Below are positions 59,049-64,000 of a stretch of DNA of 64,000 bases, one piece after another. This DNA is from Pseudonocardia sp. C8 (GTDB taxonomy: Bacteria; Actinomycetota; Actinomycetes; Mycobacteriales; Pseudonocardiaceae): contig NZ_JACMTR010000002.1 in NCBI RefSeq assembly GCF_014267175.1, positions 4,675,501 to 4,739,500 of the forward strand, in the 5' to 3' direction. Positions within the stretch are counted from its first letter, which is position 1. Each line of letters starts with the position of its first letter. Under the pieces are notes generated by a model. That model made no database searches and was not told the origin of the DNA. It worked only from the letters and a program-made list of their open reading frames with translations. The translations under genes were made by a program, and so were the position numbers.

Positions 59049-60689
59049 GTGCTCACTCCTGCCCTGCGCGACGCGGCGGCCCGCTGGATCGCCGACGACC
59101 CGGACCCGGCCACCCGCACCGAGCTGCAGCGGGTCCTAGCGGCGGCGCTGGCCGGGGGCCCGGACGGCTCCGCGGCCGCCGCCGACCTGGCCGACCGGAT
59201 GTCCGGGCCGCTGCGGTTCGGCACCGCGGGCCTGCGGGGCCCGGTGCGGGCGGGGCCGTCCGGGATGAACGTCGCCGTGGTCACCCGGGCGACGGCCGGG
59301 CTGGCGGCCTGGCTGCGGGCCGGCGGGCACACCGGCACCGTCGTGGTGGGCCGCGACGCCCGGCACGGCTCGGCCGCGTTCGCCGAGACCGCCGCCCGGG
59401 TCCTCGCCGGGGCCGGGTTCGCCGTCGCCCTGCTCGACGGCCCGGTGCCGACGCCGCTGGTCGCGTTCGCGGTCCGGCACATCGGCGCCGACGCCGGGAT
59501 CGCGGTGACCGCGTCGCACAACCCGCCCGCCGACAACGGCTACAAGGTGTACGTGTCCGACGGGGCGCAGATCGTCCCGCCCGACGACGCCGGCATCGAG
59601 GCCGCGATCACCGCCGCCCCGGCCGCGGTGGCGGTCCCGCTCGGCGCGCTCCCGGACCCGGTCGAGGTCACCGGGGCCTACCTCGACCGGGTCGCCACGC
59701 TCCCGCGCCACCCGGCCGGCCCGGCGATCCGGGTCGCCCTCACCCCGATGCACGGCGTCGGCGGCGCCCTCGCCACGGCGGCGCTGGCCCGGGCCGGGGT
59801 GCACGACGTCCACCTGGTCGGCTCCCAGGCCCGGCCGGACCCGGACTTCCCGACGGTCGCCTTCCCGAACCCCGAGGAGCCGGGTGCGACCGACGCGCTG
59901 CTGGAGCTGGCGGCGTCGGCAGGAGCGGACCTGGCGATCGCGCTGGACCCGGACGCGGACCGGTGCGCGATCGGGGTGCCGTGGCCGGACGGGTCCTGGC
60001 GGATGCTCTCCGGCGACGAGACCGGTGTCCTCCTCGGGCACTTCGTGCTCGTGAGTGGAAAGCAGGGCCAGGGCCCTGCTTTCCACTCACGACCGCTGGT
60101 CGCCACCACCGTCGTCTCCTCGTCGATGCTGGCGAAGGTCGCCGCGGCGCACGGGGCCCGGTTCGCCGAGACGCTGACCGGCTTCAAGTGGATCGTCCGG
60201 GCCGGGGACGGCCTGGTGTTCGGCTACGAGGAGGCGATCGGCCTCTGCGTCGACCCGGACGGCGTGCGGGACAAGGACGGGGTCTCCGCCGCGGTCGTCG
60301 CCGCGGACCTCGTGCGCGGGCTGGCCGCGGCCGGGTCGTCGGTGCCGCAGCGGCTCGACGAGCTGGCCGCCGAGTTCGGCGTGCACCTCACCGAGCCGAT
60401 CTCGATCCGGATGGACCCCACCGACCGGGACGCGGCCGTGCAGCGGCTGCGGGACGCCCCGCCGTCCGGCTGGGCGGCCGACCGGCCCGCGGCGGACGTG
60501 CTGCGGCTGCGCCGCCCCGGCGTCCGGGTGGTGATCCGGCCGTCCGGGACCGAGCCGAAGCTGAAGACCTACCTGGAGGTCGTCGAGGAGCCGGCCGGCG
60601 ACGTCGCGGCGGTGCCGGCGTCCCGCGAGCGGGCCCGGGACCGGCTCGCCGCGCTGCGCGCCGAGGTGGACGGGATGCTGGGGACATGA
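59049..60689 (+). CDS. pmmB: Phospho-sugar mutase (PmmB/phosphopentomutase-like)
   Basis: A 546-aa alpha-D-phosphohexomutase family enzyme. N-terminal LRFGTAGLRGPVRAG, phosphoserine loop TASHNPPADNGYKVY, metal loop DPDADR, KWIVRAGDGLVFGYEEAIG, and phosphate-binding RPSGTEPKLKTYLEVVEE. Its place after PNP suggests pentose or hexose phosphate isomerisation. Oddly, residues about 334-348 (VSGKQGQGPAFHSR) are encoded by a perfect 44-bp palindrome inserted in frame between FVL and PLVATTVV. The catalytic motifs are intact, so the enzyme may tolerate the loop. Confidence 0.92.
   Translation: MLTPALRDAAARWIADDPDPATRTELQRVLAAALAGGPDGSAAAADLADRMSGPLRFGTAGLRGPVRAGPSGMNVAVVTRATAGLAAWLRAGGHTGTVVVGRDARHGSAAFAETAARVLAGAGFAVALLDGPVPTPLVAFAVRHIGADAGIAVTASHNPPADNGYKVYVSDGAQIVPPDDAGIEAAITAAPAAVAVPLGALPDPVEVTGAYLDRVATLPRHPAGPAIRVALTPMHGVGGALATAALARAGVHDVHLVGSQARPDPDFPTVAFPNPEEPGATDALLELAASAGADLAIALDPDADRCAIGVPWPDGSWRMLSGDETGVLLGHFVLVSGKQGQGPAFHSRPLVATTVVSSSMLAKVAAAHGARFAETLTGFKWIVRAGDGLVFGYEEAIGLCVDPDGVRDKDGVSAAVVAADLVRGLAAAGSSVPQRLDELAAEFGVHLTEPISIRMDPTDRDAAVQRLRDAPPSGWAADRPAADVLRLRRPGVRVVIRPSGTEPKLKTYLEVVEEPAGDVAAVPASRERARDRLAALRAEVDGMLGT
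60049..60092. repeat. 44-bp perfect palindrome inside pmmB
   Basis: TCGTGAGTGGAAAGCAGGGCC (60049-60069, with one base beyond 20 counted in the arm) is followed by AG and its exact reverse complement (60072-60092). Arms are 21 bp, the centre 2 bp. It sits wholly inside the pmmB coding sequence and adds about 14-15 codons without breaking the frame. The message would carry an extreme hairpin here. The element looks like an intergenic palindrome that landed in a gene. Confidence 0.92.
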
Positions 60690-61174
60690 GCGAGCGTGCC
60701 AGCGAACCGTCGCGCCGGGCCAGGCTGCTGATCGTGCACCACACGCCGTCCCCGTCGACGGCCGAGCTGCTCGCCGAGGTGCAGGCGGGCGCGGCCGACC
60801 CGGAGATCACCGGGGTGGAGACGGTGTCCCGGGCGGCGCTGGCCGCGACCGCGTCCGACCTGCTGGCCGCCGACGCCGTCGTGCTGGGCACCCCGGCGAA
60901 CATCGGCTACATGTCCGGGGCCCTGAAGCATTTCTTCGACCAGGTGTACTACGTCTGCGGCGACGACACCCGCGGCCTGCCGTACGGGCTGTGGGTGCAC
61001 GGCGGGTCGGACACCTCCGGCGCGACCCGCGCGGTCACCACGATCGTCGAGGGCATGGGCTGGACCGCGGCCGCGGCCCCGGTCGAGGTCACCGGCGCCC
61101 CGGACCAGCGGGCCCGCGCGGCCTGCCGGGAGCTGGGCGGGGTGCTGGCGGCGACCGTCATGCCGGAGGACTAG
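60686..61174 (+). CDS. Flavodoxin-fold NAD(P)H reductase-like protein
   Basis: A 162-aa flavodoxin-type protein. The phosphate loop region is LIVHHTPSPSTAELL, and the FMN-ring contacts are VLGTPANIGYMSGALKHFFDQVYYVC and WVHGGSDTSGATRAV, as in WrbA-type and other small oxidoreductases. Its ATG overlaps the pmmB stop (ATGA), so it is the third gene of the punA-pmmB operon. The electron partner is not known. The TAG stop starts another paired repeat. Confidence 0.85.
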   Translation: MSERASEPSRRARLLIVHHTPSPSTAELLAEVQAGAADPEITGVETVSRAALAATASDLLAADAVVLGTPANIGYMSGALKHFFDQVYYVCGDDTRGLPYGLWVHGGSDTSGATRAVTTIVEGMGWTAAAAPVEVTGAPDQRARAACRELGGVLAATVMPED

Positions 61175-61236
61175 CGCGAAACCTGCGGAGCGCGCATCTG
61201 CACCCAGCGCGGAGCCTGCGGAGCGCGCATGTCGTA
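61172..61236. repeat. Paired repeat starting at the flavoprotein stop codon
   Basis: TAGCGCGAAACCTGCGGAGC... (61172-61203) is followed by CCAGCGCGGAGCCTGCGGAG... (61204-61236). Both share CCTGCGGAGCGCGCAT with the pair after accA3. The first TAG is the stop codon. The pair fills the gap to the convergent SGNH hydrolase gene. Confidence 0.8.
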
Positions 61237-61243
61237 CCGACCG

Positions 61244-62110
61244 TCAGGCCGGAGGACCGAGCGCCCCGGAGGCACGCCTGCGGTCGGTCCGGGCGGCGAG
61301 CCAGTCCTCGATCCGCTCGGCCCACATCCCGGCGATCACCCGGTAGGCGGCCGGGGCGGCGTGCAGGCCGTCCGCGGTGCGGGTGGCCGGGAACAGCCGG
61401 CCGACGTCGACGTACTCCACCGAGTGCCCGGCCGCCCGATGCTTCGCCGCCACGCCGGGCAGGTAGCGCGCCAGCAGCGCCCGCTCGACCCGCTTCGTCG
61501 GCATCGGCGCCCACACCCCCGCCATGATCACATGAGTGCGTGGGGCCGCGGTGAAGATCCGGTCCAGCATCTGGTCCAGGTGGCCCGCGGTGGCCCGGGC
61601 GGACACCCCGGCGAGCAGGTCGTTGGTCCCGGCGTGCAGCAGGACGACGTCCGGTTCGGCGGCCAGCACCCAGCCGCCGGTCAGCGGGACCATCCGGGCC
61701 GCCGTCCAGCCCGACCGTCCCTCGTGGTCGGTGTCGGGCAGCACGTCCGGGCCGGACGACCGGCTGCCGACGTACTCGATCCGCACGCCGTCCGCCGCCA
61801 GGCGTTCCCACAGCGGCAGCCGGTACCCCGCCGTGGCGAGGCTGCCGACTCCCACCGTCGAGGACGCGCCGAGCGGCAGCACCCGCAGCGTCCCGGGCGG
61901 ATGCAGCGCGGGCGTCTCGGTCTCGTCCGGCCGGTCCGCCGCCGGCACCAGGGCGACGGCGGCGGCCAGCAGCGCCGTGACGGTCCCGCACAGCAGGCGG
62001 CGCCAGGTCCGGCGGGTCTCGCCGGCCGGGCGGTGCCGGGCCCGGTGGCTGCCCGGGCGGGCGCGCGACGCACCGGCCACCGGCGGCCGGTCCGGGCCGG
62101 GAGGAGGCAC
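61244..62110 (-). CDS. SGNH/GDSL-type hydrolase, membrane-anchored or secreted
   Basis: A 288-aa esterase-fold protein. An Arg-rich N-terminus is followed by a membrane helix or uncleaved signal (about 38-56). The nucleophile block reads LPLGASSTVG in place of GDSIT, the Asn block is LLHAGTNDLLAG, and the acid/base pair is in DGLHAAPAAY. The catalytic Ser, Asn, Asp and His are all present. The substrate could be an acyl or acetyl ester of the wall. It lies 6 bp downstream of upp in the same direction. Start at GTG, with no good Shine-Dalgarno, so a shorter start is possible. Confidence 0.85.
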   Translation of the reverse strand: MPPPGPDRPPVAGASRARPGSHRARHRPAGETRRTWRRLLCGTVTALLAAAVALVPAADRPDETETPALHPPGTLRVLPLGASSTVGVGSLATAGYRLPLWERLAADGVRIEYVGSRSSGPDVLPDTDHEGRSGWTAARMVPLTGGWVLAAEPDVVLLHAGTNDLLAGVSARATAGHLDQMLDRIFTAAPRTHVIMAGVWAPMPTKRVERALLARYLPGVAAKHRAAGHSVEYVDVGRLFPATRTADGLHAAPAAYRVIAGMWAERIEDWLAARTDRRRASGALGPPA

Positions 62111-62116
62111 CGGTCG

Positions 62117-62740
62117 TCAGACCGAGCCGAACTGGCGGTCCCCGGCGTCGCCGAGGCCCGGGACGATGAAGGCCGAGTCGTTGAGCCGCTCGTCGATGCT
62201 GGTGGTCACCATGCGGATCGGCAGCCCCGACTCCTTGAGCCGCTGCAGCCCCTCCGGTGCGGCGAGCGCGCAGATCGCGGTGACGTCGTCGGCGCCGCGA
62301 CGGGTGAGGAGCCCGACGGTGTGCACCATGGACCCGCCGGTGGCGAGCATCGGGTCGAGCACGAACACCGGCCGCCCGACCAGCGACTCGGGCAGCGACT
62401 CCATGTAGGGCACCGGCTCGTGGGTCGTCTCGTCCCGGGCCATCCCGACGAAGCCCATCTGCGCCTCGGGGACGAAGTTCAGCGCGGCCTCGGCCATCCC
62501 GAGGCCGGCCCGCAGGACCGGGACGAGCACCGGCGGCGCCGCCATCCGGTGGCCGACGGTCCGCGAGACCGGGGTGTGGATCGGGTGCTCGGCCAGCGGC
62601 GCCGAGCGGGTCGCCTCGTAGATCAGCATCAGCGTGAGCTCCCGCAGCGCCGCCCGGAAGGTGGCGTTGTCGGTGCGTGCGTCCCGCATGGTGCTGAGCC
62701 GCGCCAGGGCCAGCGGGTGGTCGACGACGATCGTGTCCAC
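62117..62740 (-). CDS. upp: Uracil phosphoribosyltransferase
   Basis: A 207-aa enzyme that makes UMP from uracil and PRPP. The PRPP-binding loop is [18 protein letters not shown], the uracil-site end is [19 protein letters not shown], and [16 protein letters not shown] and GMARDE are typical. It starts at GTG ([16 protein letters not shown]). With PNP it belongs to nucleobase salvage and keeps the mycobacterial position (Rv3309c). Confidence 0.96.
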   Translation of the reverse strand: MDTIVVDHPLALARLSTMRDARTDNATFRAALRELTLMLIYEATRSAPLAEHPIHTPVSRTVGHRMAAPPVLVPVLRAGLGMAEAALNFVPEAQMGFVGMARDETTHEPVPYMESLPESLVGRPVFVLDPMLATGGSMVHTVGLLTRRGADDVTAICALAAPEGLQRLKESGLPIRMVTTSIDERLNDSAFIVPGLGDAGDRQFGSV

Positions 62741-63225
62741 GGACCGACAGCCTACGGACGTGCGGCCGCCCTGGGAGCCCCCGACGGCCGGTGGCGTGCA
62801 CGACCGGTGACGGCCGTCGGACACGCCGGAGTGATGCCGACCCGTGACCGGACGGCCATCCCCCGTCCACCCGCTGCGCGGACACCGACGCGTGTCGGCG
62901 TTCACGCAGCGTAGGGTTTCTCGCCCACCTGACGAGTGATGTCCCGACACCCCGCGGAGCACTCCCGGCCCACCCGGGTGAGGCCCCGGGCGCCCCCGCG
63001 GACCTTGCGTGACGAGCCGCCCCCGATCGGTCACACGATCACGACGCGTGCCGCTCCCGGCCCGCCCGACTCGCCTCTTCGCGTGAACCACGGCGACAGG
63101 CGTCGCAATCGGCACGCGCGGTCGCCGATCACGGGATTCACCTGACCCGAACGGGTGGTATGGCCGAAACGGTGTCACACCGGGGCCGCCGCCGACGCTG
63201 TACTAGATGACGAGGAGGTGATCCG
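62741..63225. other. Gap between upp and small conserved gene
   Basis: 485 bp divergent region. I see no gene with a ribosome-binding site, no tRNA and no clear long hairpin. A TACTAGAT (63201-63208) lies about 18 bp before the next ATG and is its likely -10. Short inverted stretches (ACGCGTGTCGG, GTGTCACACCGG) occur but are not impressive. Confidence 0.5.
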
Positions 63226-63462
63226 ATGCCGGAGAACACGACTTCCGAGGAGCAGACGTTGATCGCTGCTGCGGAGAAGCTCACGCAGTGCGACGGCTAC
63301 GTCGTTCTTGCGGTGGACCCGCAGACCGGGGAGGTGGACGCCCACGGCCCGTTCGACGGGATGACGGCCACGGTCAAGGCCGACCAGCTGCGGCGTGACT
63401 TCGACCGCGGGGGGCTCGAGGACGTCTCCATCGGCGTGGTCCGCCTGCACAGCCAGGCCTGA
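63226..63462 (+). CDS. Small conserved hypothetical protein
   Basis: A 78-aa acidic protein with a strong ribosome-binding site (GAGGAGGTGAT, ATG). Sequence features are a helical start (EEQTLIAAAEKLTQCDGYVV) and a beta-alpha-beta part (VDPQTGEVDAHGPFDGMTATVKADQLRRDFDRGGLEDV). It has the size and style of small actinobacterial proteins of unknown function. It is upstream of, and co-directional with, the last gene, 58 bp away. I do not recognise a family. Confidence 0.8.
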   Translation: MPENTTSEEQTLIAAAEKLTQCDGYVVLAVDPQTGEVDAHGPFDGMTATVKADQLRRDFDRGGLEDVSIGVVRLHSQA

Positions 63463-63520
63463 CCCGCCGGGGGTTCCCCGAGACCCCTGATGTCCCCGAC
63501 GCGACGATAGGGTCGCCGGC

Positions 63521-64000
63521 GTGGCAAGCGACATCGTCCCGATCCGGCTCGCTCTCACGCGGGGCGACGTGGTCACCCTGTGGGCTCCCCCGTGGCGGGA
63601 GGACGGCGAGGAATGGGAGGCCTTCCTCGGCGATGACGAGCACGTGTTCGTCTTCGACGAGGTGGCGGGCCTCGCCGCGTACGTCCGTACCGCGACCGGT
63701 CACGACCTGGAGGATCACCCCGCGTGGTCCGCGGTCCCCGCGCTCTCCGTGGCGGAGCTGACCCCGGACGACGCGCATCGTCATGATCTGGTCGGCGTGC
63801 CGGAGCTCGCGGCGGGCGACCCGGACTCCGGACGGGTGCAGGAGCTGCACGAGACGGTCTCGATCGTCCGGTCGCTGGCCGACGTCTGCGATCTCGCGGA
63901 CGTGACGGCCGTACTGGACGGCGAGCCCGCGTTCGCCCTGCTCGCCGAGGGGTCGCACGCGTTCGCCGGCCGCGACGGCGCGAAGCGCTGGACGGCGCTG
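63521..64000 (+). CDS. Conserved actinobacterial protein, 5' part (runs off right edge)
   Basis: The 160 codons present start at a GTG with an ATAGGG upstream (leaderless style). The protein has tandem similar segments: VVTLWAPPWREDGEEWEAFLGDDEHVFVFDEVAGLAAYVRT, DLEDHPAW, and SIVRSLADVCDLADVTAVLDG. It resembles proteins often annotated in actinomycetes as 'primosomal protein', a name with little experimental support. No stop is seen before the window ends. Function unknown. Confidence 0.75.
   Translation, partial: MASDIVPIRLALTRGDVVTLWAPPWREDGEEWEAFLGDDEHVFVFDEVAGLAAYVRTATGHDLEDHPAWSAVPALSVAELTPDDAHRHDLVGVPELAAGDPDSGRVQELHETVSIVRSLADVCDLADVTAVLDGEPAFALLAEGSHAFAGRDGAKRWTAL

Overview
The window is 64 kb of chromosomal DNA with very high GC content, strong G/C third-position bias, many GTG starts, short 4-bp start/stop overlaps and several probable leaderless promoters. 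It comes from an actinomycete. Gene content and order (manA / SIS protein / Trm112 / manB / DUF3499 / whiB2 / fbiA-fbiB / manC / wbbL / LCP; fadE25 / purE / purK / gtrA; birA / accD5 / accE / maf / sseA / sufE / accA3; lpdA / amidohydrolase / punA / pmmB / upp) follow the Mycobacterium tuberculosis Rv3255c-Rv3309c backbone. The gene families suggest Pseudonocardiales, perhaps Pseudonocardia. That genus call is inference. No rRNA, tRNA, transposase, integrase or CRISPR array was seen.

Layout. 0-3.6 kb: the 5' end of ahcY behind an SAH riboswitch, a GlmL-type ASKHA protein and an APC amino-acid permease. 3.9-16.4 kb: sugar-nucleotide supply for the cell envelope (ManA, ManB, ManC, rhamnosyltransferase), with WhiB2, coenzyme F420 genes fbiA/fbiB, a Nudix protein and an AlkA-like glycosylase. 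16.8-24.1 kb: an LCP cell-wall ligase, threonine deaminase, a BenE transporter facing an XRE-cupin regulator, and FadE25 facing a TetR regulator. 24.2-24.8 kb: a regular array of nine 62-bp repeats. 24.9-35.6 kb: an 11-codon mini-ORF, purE/purK, GtrA, a two-component system, HisN-like phosphatase, MaoC, HMG-CoA lyase, BirA and the acyl-CoA carboxylase beta and epsilon subunits.

35.7-44.0 kb is accessory DNA between accE and maf. It holds a predicted lactone-degradation module (metallo-beta-lactamase lactonase, iron-type hydroxyacid transhydrogenase, His-tailed FmdB protein, divergent GAF/PucR regulator) and a CvnABCD conservon. 44.1-46.1 kb returns to backbone (maf, sseA, sufE). 46.2-48.7 kb is a three-gene cassette: a TIGR04222 membrane protein whose only cysteines are in its last eight residues, a DUF692/MNIO enzyme and a small partner protein. 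I read this as a peptide-modification (RiPP-like) system and consider it the best candidate for something undescribed. Then come accA3, an exonuclease-like protein, an array of 53-54 bp repeats built on a 16-bp palindrome, a lone EspG-like gene, lpdA, a cyclotransferase-like protein, an amidohydrolase, a Ser/Thr kinase, punA, pmmB (with an in-frame 44-bp palindrome), a flavoprotein, an SGNH hydrolase, upp, a small conserved protein and a partial gene at the right edge.

Non-coding DNA is unusually structured. It contains two period-locked repeat arrays, a 166-bp MITE-like inverted repeat covering the whiB2 stop codon, paired repeats starting at stop codons at three loci, and strong hairpins inside or next to operons.
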